Shown piece by piece: positions 1 through 8,752 of a stretch of 64,000 nucleotides of DNA. A model generated the notes under the pieces. The model was not told the DNA's origin. It made no database searches and saw only the letters and a list, made by a program, of their open reading frames with translations. Both the position numbers and the translations under genes were made by a program. Source of the stretch: Pseudomonas sp. KU43P (lineage in GTDB: Bacteria > Pseudomonadota > Gammaproteobacteria > Pseudomonadales > Pseudomonadaceae); the NCBI RefSeq assembly GCF_033095865.1, contig NZ_AP019365.1, forward strand, positions 2,205,501 through 2,269,500, written 5' to 3'. Positions within the stretch are counted from its first letter, which is position 1. Each line of letters opens with the position of its first letter.

Positions 1-1
1 T

Positions 2-877
2 TACGCCGACATGCCGCGCCTGGCGGAGGACGTTGTCATTAGCGGTGTCTACGGCCGTTACGAGGGCATGAGCGTGCGGCGCATGCACTACCAGGGCGAT
101 TTCACGTTCGTGCTGCCCACCCCGCAGGATGAGATCACCTTCGTACTCCCCACGGCCGGCAAGATCATTTTCGATCACCGTGGCGAGTCGATTGGCGGGG
201 CCCAGGTGGGGCTGGCCGTCGACAAGAAAGACCTGCGTTCCATGCGTTTCACCGAGGGCCATGCCCAATGCGGCATGTCGCTTTGCCGTGGGCTGTTTGC
301 CAAGCGGTTGTCGACGCTGCTGGAACGGCCGTTGGCCGAGCCGATTCGTTTTGCCCCGGTGGTAGACCTCAATGTGCCGGCGTTCCAGGGTATCCGGGCG
401 TTGCTGGAAATGGCCACGGGCACGGAGTTCGATCACTTGCTCAACAGCGGTTTGCTGATGCCGCAGCGTTTGCAGGACATGCTGGTCGATGCCCTGCTGG
501 AGGCCTGGCCGCACAATTACAGCGAGGCGTTGCGCAGGCCCACGCCATCGCTTGCGCCGCGTCATGTGAAGTTGGCGATGGCGCATATCCGTGAACATCC
601 CGCCAGCCAGGTCAGTGGCAGTGAACTGGCGGCGTTGGCCAATGTGAGTTTGCGGGCGCTGCAGGAGGGGTTTCGGCGCTTTACCGGTACTTCGATTGTC
701 GGCTATCAGCGCCAGGTGCGGCTGGAGCAGGCGCGGCAGGTGCTGGCGAGCGAGGAGGGTGGGTCGGTGGCGGAGGTGGCCTTGCAACTGGGGTTCAGTA
801 ATGCGGGGCGGTTTACCCAGTATTTTCAGCAGGCATTTGGGGTGAGCCCGGCGCAGGTCAGGCGGGGGCAGCTGTAG
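2..877 (+). CDS. AraC family transcriptional regulator, 5' truncated by the window
   Basis: The reading frame is open back to the first bases of the window, so the N-terminus is probably missing; the first ATG inside is at 11 (288 residues from there). The N-terminal two thirds look like the AraC-binding-like sensor domain. The last ~95 residues form the double helix-turn-helix typical of the family (SGSELAALANVSLRALQEGF, then SVAEVALQLGFSNAGRFTQ). Full-length relatives are usually 310-330 residues, which fits loss of a short 5' part. It is a DNA-binding regulator. The effector and target cannot be inferred because upstream genes are outside the window. Confidence 0.85.
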   Translation, partial: YADMPRLAEDVVISGVYGRYEGMSVRRMHYQGDFTFVLPTPQDEITFVLPTAGKIIFDHRGESIGGAQVGLAVDKKDLRSMRFTEGHAQCGMSLCRGLFAKRLSTLLERPLAEPIRFAPVVDLNVPAFQGIRALLEMATGTEFDHLLNSGLLMPQRLQDMLVDALLEAWPHNYSEALRRPTPSLAPRHVKLAMAHIREHPASQVSGSELAALANVSLRALQEGFRRFTGTSIVGYQRQVRLEQARQVLASEEGGSVAEVALQLGFSNAGRFTQYFQQAFGVSPAQVRRGQL

Positions 878-919
878 GCGTGGATGAATCCGCGCCTACA
901 GGAGGGTTTCGGGAAAGCT

Positions 920-2833
920 TCAGAAGGCGTAGCTGGCCTTGAGGCTGCCGCTTACGCCGTGGCTGTCTCCGCCGCCCAGGGCTGCCACCTCGGCGCCGAC
1001 GCTCAGCGGGCCGAGGTTGGCCATCAGGTTCACGCCGGCGTTGAACTGGTCGCGGTTGTCGAAGGCTGCGCGTTGCTCGATATCCAGCCCCAGCAGGTGG
1101 CCTTCGCTGTCGACCTCCTGGTCGCCGAGGGCGTGGTCGTAACCCACCTCGACCCCCGGAACCAGTTGCCAGCTACCCATGGCAATGGGGGTGAACGATG
1201 CCTTGACGTTGGCGAACGCACTGCGGCGGGTCTCTTTCAGGTCGTCTACCTGCAATGCCAGTTCGCTACCCTTTTCGGTGAAGCCGGAAAGGTCTACACG
1301 GCTTACCCGCATGCCCAGGCTCGGCTCCAGCACCAGGCCACTGGTGTTCATGCGATAACCCAGCGCCAGGCTGCCGCCGGCCAGGGTGCCGTGGCTGTCA
1401 CCTTTGGCAGTGCCCAGGCCACCGCCCAGTTCGCGCTTGCTGCTGTAGTCGAGGTAGCCGGCGCTGGCGTTGGCGTCGATGAACAGGCCTTGCTCCAGGC
1501 TGCCGGGGGCGAAGCGGGTGCCGAGGCGCAGGAAGGTCAGATCGGTGTCGGCCTCGCCGCCGGCGCCGCCGACGTTGCCCTTGCTGTAACCGAAGCCGGC
1601 ATGGGCGCTGAGCTGTTCGGAAAAGCGCTGGGTCATGCCAATCATCAGGCCTTGGCTGTGCTCGTTGCTGCTGGCGGCATGGGCCGAGCCGTCGGTGCCC
1701 AGGTAGCCGGCCAGCGCCGTGCTCCACAGGCGTGACTGGCCGACCTTGAGGTCGCTGCCATCGGCAAACGGGGCGGCTGCACGGTCGATCATGCTCGCCT
1801 GGCGCAGCAGGTAGCTGGCGGCGTCGGCGTGCACCTGGCCGCCGACGGTGGACTCGACGCCGCCCAGGGTGCCGGCGTCGATGGCCGATTGCAGGTAGTA
1901 GTTGTAGGCGCTGTAGGTACCGGAGAGCGCGGTGTCCTGCAACTGCCCGAGCAGGCGCGCACCGGCTGCGGCGTTGCCTTGCAGGCCGGCTTCGCCGGGC
2001 AGGGTGTTGTAGCGCACCATCTTGCCACGCAGCACGTAGATCGTTTCCTGGCTCAGGCCCAGGCCCTGCTTGAGGTAGTTGTCCATGCTGCCGTACTCGG
2101 CGGTCACTTCGTCCAGGCCGGCCTGCAGGTAGCTGGCATCGACACCGATCAAGGGTGCGTAGATGGCGGCCATGCTCGGTGGCATGTGGGCCAGGGTCGC
2201 GGCCATGCGCGCGGCGGTGTAGTCGTTGGTGGCCAGGTAGTTTTGCATGATCGTCGCGTCATCGACCCCGGCGATGCTCTGCAGCACTGCGGCCGTCCAG
2301 CCGGTGCGGTCCTTGCCGGCAGTGCAGTGGAACACCGCTGCGCCATCGGCGCTGGCCAGCTCGTTGAACAGCTTGGTGAATTCCCCGCGCATGCCGGCGT
2401 CGCTGACGAAGGCGCGGTTGGTCTCCTCCATCATGGCCCGCGCTTCGGCGGCGCTGGAGAACGACATGTTGGTGATGTTCGCGCCTGAGGTGGTGTTGCC
2501 GATGATGTCGATGTTGGTGTAGCGGGCGCCGGCCGGCACGTTGTCGGGGGTGGCGGCGATTTCGCTGGGGGTACGCAGGTCGAACACATCGCTGATGCCC
2601 AGGCCGTTGAGCGCGGCCATGTCGGCGGCTGTCGGGGTCAGGGCATTGGAGCGATAGAACACGCCGGCACGCATCACGCCATCATGGCTTGTGCTGTAGG
2701 GTGCGGTGGTGCCAGCCACGTCGCGGAAGTTGTCCATGCCGGCCAGGCGCGGGGTGTCGAGCGCATCGGCGGCGTGGGCGGCGGAGACGGCGAGGGTAAG
2801 CAGGGACAAGGAACAGAGCAGACGTTGCGACAC
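920..2833 (-). CDS. Tyrosine-phosphatase autotransporter
   Basis: A GTG start at 2833 is chosen because it opens directly on a Sec signal peptide (VSQRLLCSLSLLTLAVSAAHA) and has a GAGG about 8 bases upstream; this gives 637 residues. The passenger (about 25-330) is a tyrosine/serine phosphatase of the kind with a FRDVAG-like start, a FDLRTPSE segment and the P-loop HCTAGKDRTG (Cys170, Arg176 of the CX5R motif). The last ~250 residues are an autotransporter beta-barrel ending in Phe (KASYAF), as outer-membrane proteins do. I infer a phosphatase displayed on, or released from, the cell surface. Its substrate is unknown. The neighbours do not suggest a pathway. Confidence 0.85.
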   Translation of the reverse strand: MSQRLLCSLSLLTLAVSAAHAADALDTPRLAGMDNFRDVAGTTAPYSTSHDGVMRAGVFYRSNALTPTAADMAALNGLGISDVFDLRTPSEIAATPDNVPAGARYTNIDIIGNTTSGANITNMSFSSAAEARAMMEETNRAFVSDAGMRGEFTKLFNELASADGAAVFHCTAGKDRTGWTAAVLQSIAGVDDATIMQNYLATNDYTAARMAATLAHMPPSMAAIYAPLIGVDASYLQAGLDEVTAEYGSMDNYLKQGLGLSQETIYVLRGKMVRYNTLPGEAGLQGNAAAGARLLGQLQDTALSGTYSAYNYYLQSAIDAGTLGGVESTVGGQVHADAASYLLRQASMIDRAAAPFADGSDLKVGQSRLWSTALAGYLGTDGSAHAASSNEHSQGLMIGMTQRFSEQLSAHAGFGYSKGNVGGAGGEADTDLTFLRLGTRFAPGSLEQGLFIDANASAGYLDYSSKRELGGGLGTAKGDSHGTLAGGSLALGYRMNTSGLVLEPSLGMRVSRVDLSGFTEKGSELALQVDDLKETRRSAFANVKASFTPIAMGSWQLVPGVEVGYDHALGDQEVDSEGHLLGLDIEQRAAFDNRDQFNAGVNLMANLGPLSVGAEVAALGGGDSHGVSGSLKASYAF

Positions 2834-2972
2834 GGGAATGGCCTCGAGAGGGGGAGTGGGTGTGGCTACTCTCGCCAGGCTAGATGAAACCTTATGTGAC
2901 GAAGCGGGGGCCTGTACCAAAGCCTGCGCGATGTGTCCGGTGCGTGCGTTTTCTGTCTGCAAAGGGCCTGTT

Positions 2973-3746
2973 TTACTTGAAGAACTGGCTCGGGGTTATG
3001 CCGAACTGGCGCTTGAACATGCTGGCGAACGCGCTGGGGCTGTCGTAACCCAGGGTGCCGGCCACGTCGATGATGCGCTCGCCCAGGGCGATGCGCTCCA
3101 GTGCCTGCATCAGCCGCGCCTGCTGGCGCCACTGGCCGAAGGTCATGCCGGTTTCCTTGCGGAACAGGCGCTGGATGGTCTTTTCATCGATGCCCAGGTG
3201 CAGGCCCCAGTCGGCCACCGTGGAGGGGTCGTCCGGCTTGTGCTGCAGTGCCGAGCAGATCGTTCGCAGGCGTGGGTCGCTGGGTTGCAGCAGCTTCAGC
3301 GGCAGGGTTGGCAGCACGCAGATCTCGTCGAGGATCAGGCGCATGATGCGCGCCTGGCGGGAGTCTTCGGCGAAGGGCCCGGTGAAGTCCACCGAGGCCT
3401 TGATCAGTTCGCTGAGCAGCGGCGAGATGCTGATGGCCTTGCTCTGCTGCGGCAGTGGCGCTGCCGTGTCGGGGCGCACGAACACGCTGCGCATCTTCAC
3501 GTCACCCACGCAGCGGATGGCGTGCACCTGGCCGCAGGGCATCCAGATGCCGCGACTCGGCGGTACCGTCCAGCGTTCGGCCTGGGACTCCACGATCATC
3601 AAGCCCTTGATGGCGTAGATCAGCTGATGCTTGGCATGCGAGTGCGGCGCGATGTACCAGTCCGGCGGGTAGTCGGTGGCGCGGCTGCCCACTTCCCAGG
3701 ACCATTCATCGACCTCAACCAGCATGTCTTTCAAGGGCTTGACCAT
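2973..3746 (-). CDS. AraC family regulator with N-terminal cupin
   Basis: 257 residues from the ATG at 3746, preferred over an ATG 21 bases upstream because GGGAG lies just before it. An N-terminal cupin (PHSHAKHQLIYAIKG, then PPSRGIWMPCGQVHAI) is followed by a C-terminal AraC double helix-turn-helix (STVADWGLHLGIDEKTIQRLF and DVAGTLGYDSPSAFASMFKRQFG). This architecture is that of the NimR/YdfF-type regulators, which often control an adjacent efflux gene. The MFS gene at 3783-5018 lies 36 bases upstream on the same strand, so the two are probably co-transcribed and the regulator is likely to control that pump. Confidence 0.88.
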   Translation of the reverse strand: MVKPLKDMLVEVDEWSWEVGSRATDYPPDWYIAPHSHAKHQLIYAIKGLMIVESQAERWTVPPSRGIWMPCGQVHAIRCVGDVKMRSVFVRPDTAAPLPQQSKAISISPLLSELIKASVDFTGPFAEDSRQARIMRLILDEICVLPTLPLKLLQPSDPRLRTICSALQHKPDDPSTVADWGLHLGIDEKTIQRLFRKETGMTFGQWRQQARLMQALERIALGERIIDVAGTLGYDSPSAFASMFKRQFGITPSQFFK

Positions 3747-3782
3747 GGTGCTCCCGTGTAGCCGCATCAGCGCGTCGCCATC

Positions 3783-5018
3783 TTAGCAGCAGGTGGCCGG
3801 CCGCGCTTTCGAGCGGGTCGCCGGCAACAGCGCGGTGGCCAGCCCAAGCAGTGGCAGGAACGCGATCGCCTGGTACACCCATTCGATGCCATGCCGGTCC
3901 GCCAGCTCGCCAAGCCCCGCAGCGCCGATGCCGCTGATGCCGAACATCAGGCCGAACATCACCCCGGACACCATGCCGACCCGGCCGGGTACGGCTTCCT
4001 GGGCATACACCACCAGGGCCGCGAAAGCCGAGGACATCACCAGGCCGATGATCACTGCCAGCACCGCTGTCCAGGCCAGGTTGGCGTGGGGCAGGGCCAG
4101 GGCGAAGGGGGCCACGCCGAGGAAGGACACCCATATCACCGCCTTGCGCCCGATGCGGTCGCCCACCGGCCCGCCGGCGAAAGTGCCCAGGGCCACGGCG
4201 GCGAGAAACACGAACAGGTAGAGCTGGCTTTGTTGCACGCTCAGGCCGAAGTGCTCGATCAGGTAGAAGGTGAAGTAGTTGGTGAACGAGGCGATGTACA
4301 CGAACTTGGCGAACATTAGCACCGCGATCACCCCGACCGCGCGCCACATGGCGCCCTTGGACAAGCCAGGGGCCTGCTGACCGGCGAAGGTCTTGAGCCG
4401 GGTCTGGCCGTGGCGCACGGTCCAGCCGGTGACACGCAGCAGCACGCACACTGCCAGCGCTGCGGCCAGCATGAACCAGGCGATGGCCGTTTGGCCGTGG
4501 GGGATGATGATGGCGGCGGTCAGCAGTGGGCCGATTGCCGAACCGGTATTGCCGCCGACCTGGAAGGTCGATTGCGCGGTGCCGAAGCGCCCGCCGGAGG
4601 CCATCCGCGCCACCCGCGAGGCTTCGGGGTGAAAGGTGGCCGAGCCGACGCCGACCACGGCGGCCGCCACCAGCAGCATGCTGTAGCTGTCGGCGAAGGC
4701 GAGCAGGGCGATGCCGACCAGGGTCACCAGCATGCCGGCGGGCAGCAGGTAGGGTTGCGGGTGCTTGTCGGTGTACATGCCCACCCAGGGTTGCAGCAGC
4801 GAGGCGGTGACCTGGTAGATCAGCGCAATCCAGCCGATCTGGGCGAAGCTCAGCGAGAAGTCGCTTTTGAGCATCGGGTAGATCGAAGGCAGCACGGCCT
4901 GGATCAGGTCGTTGAGCAGGTGGGCGAAGGCGGCGGCACCGACGATGCTGACCAGGAAACCCTGGGGTTGGTCGGTGGGCGTGGAGGGCGAGGCCATGGT
5001 GGCGGCTGGAGTCGTCAT
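3783..5018 (-). CDS. MFS efflux transporter, fosmidomycin-resistance (Fsr) type
   Basis: 411 residues from the ATG at 5018. An upstream in-frame ATG at 5105 would add a polar, non-homologous-looking 29 residues and is not favoured. Twelve hydrophobic segments are visible. Fsr-like features include the opening HLLNDLIQAVLPSIYPMLK, the FHPEASRVARM segment and the D-R-x-G-R-K loop (GDRIGRKAVIW) between halves. The family exports fosmidomycin and related small molecules from the inner membrane by proton antiport. It is followed after 36 bases by a cupin-AraC regulator on the same strand. The true substrate here is not known. Confidence 0.85.
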   Translation of the reverse strand: MTTPAATMASPSTPTDQPQGFLVSIVGAAAFAHLLNDLIQAVLPSIYPMLKSDFSLSFAQIGWIALIYQVTASLLQPWVGMYTDKHPQPYLLPAGMLVTLVGIALLAFADSYSMLLVAAAVVGVGSATFHPEASRVARMASGGRFGTAQSTFQVGGNTGSAIGPLLTAAIIIPHGQTAIAWFMLAAALAVCVLLRVTGWTVRHGQTRLKTFAGQQAPGLSKGAMWRAVGVIAVLMFAKFVYIASFTNYFTFYLIEHFGLSVQQSQLYLFVFLAAVALGTFAGGPVGDRIGRKAVIWVSFLGVAPFALALPHANLAWTAVLAVIIGLVMSSAFAALVVYAQEAVPGRVGMVSGVMFGLMFGISGIGAAGLGELADRHGIEWVYQAIAFLPLLGLATALLPATRSKARPATCC

Positions 5019-5293
5019 GGGCGAGGCTCTTTTCGTGTGGAGGCAAGGCATTGCGGCTGGAGAATAGCCAGCGCTGCTTTTGTCTGTCTCACGTCGAACA
5101 GGCACTCACTAGCGCGTTTCGGACATCAGATTGTGGCGGCCCTATCGCCGGCCTGCTCGGCACAGAGGTCGGAAATCAGGCTGGAGGGGTAGCTTGATCT
5201 GGGCGCAGAGGCATGTCTACCCGGCGATGACCGACGAACAGATCGCGCCGCTGCTGGTCGCCGCTGTCGGCGAGATGGCGCTCTGAACGTGCG
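5019..5293. other. Intergenic stretch with degenerate REP and an unassigned open frame
   Basis: Between the Fsr-like gene and the small gene at 5294. A degenerate P. putida REP half (ggccctatcgccggcctgct) lies near 5136-5155. On the plus strand, an open frame without a start runs from about 5113 to a stop at 5286 and ends WAQRHVYPAMTDEQIAP...GEMAL. It reads like the C-terminal tail of a real protein, perhaps a gene remnant, but I cannot assign a family. Confidence 0.35.
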
Positions 5294-5530
5294 CTAGAGC
5301 GACGCGTCTTTTCTGGCCATCCACTTGAGCAGCGCAGCAATCGGCACGCGGCGGTGCACTTCGTGACGTTGCAGTGCATCGCCGTTGCCATAGCGCTCGC
5401 GATAGCGGCTGACGATCAGGTCGCGACCATCCTCCGATACCCGTGCCTCCAGCTCATGCAGCAGTGCTTGCTCTGCGCCACTCTCCAGGCGGCGAAATAG
5501 CAACACCGGGGGTTGTAATACGTCATTCAT
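5294..5530 (-). CDS. Small conserved hypothetical protein
   Basis: 78 residues with no signal peptide or membrane segment; the composition is charged and probably helical (LFRRLESGAEQALLHELEARVSED). A good GGAGC ribosome binding site precedes the ATG at 5530. It begins 3 bases after the stop of the MlaA-like fragment at 5534-5830 and is probably co-transcribed with it. The family is not recognised. Confidence 0.6.
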   Translation of the reverse strand: MNDVLQPPVLLFRRLESGAEQALLHELEARVSEDGRDLIVSRYRERYGNGDALQRHEVHRRVPIAALLKWMARKDASL

Positions 5531-5533
5531 CGC

Positions 5534-5830
5534 TTAGCTCCAGGTGATGCGGCGGCCGTTCAAGCTGGCGGTGAGGTTGTGCATGCATTGGGGGGTGAAG
5601 TCCGTGAGGTGCTTGCAACCCCGGGCGACCGGCGCCAGCGCAGGGTCGCCGACACTACGGTTGAAGGCGAAGATGGCGCGGTTGACCGGCTCGGCAGGGT
5701 CGCTGATCTGGTAGGCGGTGTGCCCGTAGCCACTGGCCGGTGGCCGCGCGCTGTAGCCTCCGGCGGCGAGCAGGGTCAAGGCGAGTACCGAGTTGCGGGC
5801 TGAAAACCAGGCAGAAAATGACAGGGGCAT
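5534..5830 (-). CDS. Truncated MlaA/VacJ-like protein
   Basis: About 98 residues from the ATG at 5830; the start is uncertain, with ATGs also at 5839 and 5914. After a hydrophobic leader (SVLALTLLAAGGYSA) comes DPAEPVNRAIFAFNRSVGDP, the signature opening of MlaA/VacJ outer-membrane lipoproteins, and a related stretch up to MHNLTASLNG. Normal MlaA proteins are around 230 residues, so more than half the domain is missing. The lipobox cysteine is also absent (LAAGG in place of LAGC), so it cannot be lipidated in the usual way. It is probably a decayed or truncated paralogue and not a functional lipid-asymmetry protein. Confidence 0.6.
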   Translation of the reverse strand: MPLSFSAWFSARNSVLALTLLAAGGYSARPPASGYGHTAYQISDPAEPVNRAIFAFNRSVGDPALAPVARGCKHLTDFTPQCMHNLTASLNGRRITWS

Positions 5831-5989
5831 GGGGCTCATTCCAGGCAAGAACTGCTGCCAATGCTGCAGGTGATTGATTGCCTGGGCATGTCCGAAATGT
5901 CTCCGCGCAGACACTTTATTGCCGCATTGAAATATATGACGAACGCCTGATGATGGCTTTACAGTACGCCTTACTTACCTCTGTTCGCG

Positions 5990-6709
5990 GTGCCCGGCGT
6001 GAGTCATTTGCTGATTGTCGACGATGATGTCGAAGTGCTCGACCTGTTACAGAAATTCCTCCGTCAGCACGGCTATGAAGTCGATGTGGCCGTAGATGGC
6101 GACGGGCTATGGCAGGCGCTCGAACGGTGCGTGCCGGACTTGGTGATTCTTGATGTGATGCTGCCGGGCGACAGTGGCCTGGTGCTGTGCCAGCGCCTGC
6201 GCGCCGAGTACCAGGTGGCGGTAATCATGCTGACCGCCATGGGCGAGCTGAGCGATCGGGTGGTCGGCCTGGAGTTGGGCGCGGATGACTACCTGACCAA
6301 GCCTTTTGCTGCCCGCGAGCTGCTGGCCAGGGTGCGCGCAGTGCTGCGCCGGGCGGGCGAGAGTGCGCACGGGCCGGTGGGCAACCCGCGCACTTTCCTG
6401 GAGTTTTCCGGTTGGCAGCTGGATGTGGTTCGGCGTGAACTGCGCTCGCCAGAGAACGTGATGATCCCCTTGTCCACCGGCGAGTTCGAGCTGCTGCTGG
6501 TGTTCGCCGAACACCCGCGGCGGGTGCTCAGCCGCCAGCAGTTGCTGGACCTGGCGCGGGGCGAGTCCCACGAGGCCTATGATCGCAGCATCGACGTGCA
6601 GGTAAGCCGGCTGCGTCGCAAGCTTGAAATCGATGACGACAGCGAGCCGTTGATCCGTACCTTGCGCAATGCCGGCTACCTGTTCACCGCCAACGTGAGC
6701 AAGCGATGA
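5990..6709 (+). CDS. OmpR family two-component response regulator
   Basis: 239 residues from GTG 5990; a second GTG at 5999 is also possible. Receiver domain residues 1-120 have the acidic pocket (VDDD), phosphoacceptor Asp55 (LVILDVMLPG), the conserved Thr/Ser (MLTA) and Lys (YLTKPF). A C-terminal winged helix follows (LLDLARGESHEAYDRSIDVQVSRLRRKLE, then RTLRNAGYLF). The stop overlaps the start of the sensor kinase by 4 bases (ATGA), so the pair forms one operon. It lies divergent from the small genes at 5294-5830. The stimulus is unknown. Confidence 0.92.
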   Translation: MPGVSHLLIVDDDVEVLDLLQKFLRQHGYEVDVAVDGDGLWQALERCVPDLVILDVMLPGDSGLVLCQRLRAEYQVAVIMLTAMGELSDRVVGLELGADDYLTKPFAARELLARVRAVLRRAGESAHGPVGNPRTFLEFSGWQLDVVRRELRSPENVMIPLSTGEFELLLVFAEHPRRVLSRQQLLDLARGESHEAYDRSIDVQVSRLRRKLEIDDDSEPLIRTLRNAGYLFTANVSKR

Positions 6710-8061
6710 GTTGGCTTGCCTGGGCACGCAGGGCGCTGCCTTGGCCGCGCATCACGATTGCCCGCTGGATTGCTCTGACCACCTTGGCGGCGATGCTCAG
6801 CTTGCTGCTGCTCAAGGGATTGTTCAGCCTGGTGATGAGCGTATGGGCACAGCCGCCATTGCTGGAAAGCGGCTTGATCGAGAAGTTCGCCACCGTGACG
6901 CGCATGCTCGATGCCGCCCCCGTGGCCCAGCGTACGACCCTTGCAAGCGCGGCGGGCGATGCGTCGTACCGCGTGCAATGGTTCCGCCAGCGCGACGAGT
7001 CGGGCCTTCCGGCGTGGGTTGAAAAGGATTCGCACAAAGGTGCGGCAATCCTGCGTGAGTTGTTGCATCGCCAGCAGGTGCAGATCGAGGTGTTCGGGCC
7101 AGAGGATATGCCAGCGCAGAGCGCGCCACGCGGCTACGCCTTGTTGATTCAGTTGTCGGACGGCTCTTGGCTGCAATTTCACGTGCTCGACCGCAGCTGG
7201 GGCCTGGATGAGTTGCCGCGCAACGTGATCGTCCTGGTATTGATGATGGTCTCGAGCCTCGCAGTGGCCTGGTTCGCTGCGCGTTACCTGGCCGACCCGC
7301 TGGAGCGCTTCACCGTAGGCGCGCGGCGCTTTGGCAAGGACTTCAACGCACCGCCGATTCCGGTGGTCGGCCCCCACGACCTGCGCCAGGCCATACTCGC
7401 CTTCAATGCCACCCAGGCCCAGCTCAAGCACTTTATCGATGACCGCACGCAGATGCTGGCGGCGATCTCCCACGACCTGCGCGCACCGCTCACACGCATG
7501 CGCCTGCGCGGCGAATTCATCGAAGACGCCGAACTGCAGGCGAAGCTGTTCAAGGACGTGGACGAGATGCAGGCGATGGTCGACGCCGCCCTGCAATTCT
7601 TCCGCGATGATGCGCGGCTGGAGCAGGCGACTGCGTTCGACCTGGGGGGCTTGTTGCTCACCGCAGTGGACGACTACAAGGACGCTGGGGTGGATGTCGG
7701 CTACAGCGGGCCGCAACGCTACGTCTATGTCGGCCGGCCGATCGGCATCAAGCGGGTGGTGGTCAACCTGCTCGACAACGCCGTGAAATATGGCCGCGAG
7801 CCGGCAATCCAGCTCACGGTCGATGCCGAGCAAATCGTCATCCGCGTGCTCGACCGTGGGCCGGGCATCGCCGAGCACCTGCAGGAACAGGTGTTCGAGC
7901 CGTACTTTCGCATCGAAGGCTCGCGCAACAAGGATACCGGTGGCGTGGGCCTGGGCCTTCCCGCAGCACGCGCCATCGTGCTCGAGCAGGGCGGCAGCAT
8001 GACCCTGAGCAACCGCCCGGTGGGCGGGCTCGAGGTCAAGGTCACGCTCCCCGTTGGCTGA
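6706..8061 (+). CDS. EnvZ-like sensor histidine kinase
   Basis: 451 residues. Two transmembrane segments (about 20-48 and 172-192) flank a ~125-residue periplasmic domain. A HAMP region follows, with an H-box containing His256 (ISHDLRAPLTRMRL) and the ATPase N-box (NLLDNAVKYG), G1 (DRGPGI) and G2 (GVGLGLP) motifs. It is translationally coupled to the OmpR-type regulator at 5990-6709. The periplasmic domain has no motif I can link to a ligand. Confidence 0.92.
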   Translation: MSWLAWARRALPWPRITIARWIALTTLAAMLSLLLLKGLFSLVMSVWAQPPLLESGLIEKFATVTRMLDAAPVAQRTTLASAAGDASYRVQWFRQRDESGLPAWVEKDSHKGAAILRELLHRQQVQIEVFGPEDMPAQSAPRGYALLIQLSDGSWLQFHVLDRSWGLDELPRNVIVLVLMMVSSLAVAWFAARYLADPLERFTVGARRFGKDFNAPPIPVVGPHDLRQAILAFNATQAQLKHFIDDRTQMLAAISHDLRAPLTRMRLRGEFIEDAELQAKLFKDVDEMQAMVDAALQFFRDDARLEQATAFDLGGLLLTAVDDYKDAGVDVGYSGPQRYVYVGRPIGIKRVVVNLLDNAVKYGREPAIQLTVDAEQIVIRVLDRGPGIAEHLQEQVFEPYFRIEGSRNKDTGGVGLGLPAARAIVLEQGGSMTLSNRPVGGLEVKVTLPVG

Positions 8062-8067
8062 CCGCCA

Positions 8068-8532
8068 TCAGAGCCCCAGGTCGCTGAGCCCGGGGTGATC
8101 GTCCGGGCGCCGGCCCAGGGGCCAGTGGAACTTGCGCTCCGATTCGGCGATTGGGTGCTCGTTGATGCTCGAATGGCGGTGCTGCATCAGGCCGTCGTCG
8201 GCAAACTCCCAGTTCTCGTTGCCGTAGGCCCGGAACCACTGGCCGCTGTCGTCGTGATATTCGTAGGCATAGCGCACGGCGATGCGGTTGCCGGTGAAGG
8301 CCCACAGCTCTTTGATCAGGCGGTATTCCAGTTCGTGGTTCCACTTGCGTACCAGAAAGGCCTCTACCTGCGCACGGCCACGGGGAAACTCCACGCGGTT
8401 GCGCCAGACGGTATCGGGCGTGTAGGCAAGCGCCACCTTGGCGGCGTCACGGCTGTTCCAGCCGTCTTCGGCCAGGCGGACTTTTTCGATGGCGCTGTCG
8501 CAGGTGAAAGGGGGTAATGGAGGGCGGGACAT
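8068..8532 (-). CDS. DUF1348 / nuclear transport factor 2-like protein
   Basis: 154 residues from the ATG at 8532, chosen for a strong AAGGAG site. The SnoaL/NTF2-like fold is suggested by [27 protein letters not shown] and [20 protein letters not shown]. This sequence pattern matches the conserved DUF1348 family of about 150 residues. The function in bacteria is unknown. It is convergent with the histidine kinase gene, 6 bases away. Confidence 0.85.
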   Translation of the reverse strand: MSRPPLPPFTCDSAIEKVRLAEDGWNSRDAAKVALAYTPDTVWRNRVEFPRGRAQVEAFLVRKWNHELEYRLIKELWAFTGNRIAVRYAYEYHDDSGQWFRAYGNENWEFADDGLMQHRHSSINEHPIAESERKFHWPLGRRPDDHPGLSDLGL

Positions 8533-8752
8533 TGCGAGGCTCCTTGGCGATGGTGGGCACCAAGGAGCGTAGTGCCTGGGAGGCTGATTTGAGAAGGGCT
8601 GCGGTGGGCACTTCAAAATTGCGGCTGGCGGAACAATGCCGGTCTGCTTCAGGAGGTCATTCGCTGCCTACTTCGTCCATGTAGGCCTTGAAGAACCCGT
8701 CAGGACCCTCCTGCGTACGATACTCAAGAGGGCCGCCTCGGTGCGTTGTACT

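Noticed and set aside
5113..5286. Plus-strand frame ending WAQRHVYPAMTDEQIAP...GEMAL as a gene
   Set aside because: No start codon or ribosome binding site, and no family recognised; noted only as a possible remnant.
8640..8740. Short minus-strand frame ending [14 protein letters not shown]
   Set aside because: It looks protein-like but is only about 30 codons, lacks a start and ribosome binding site, and I could not tie it to any family.
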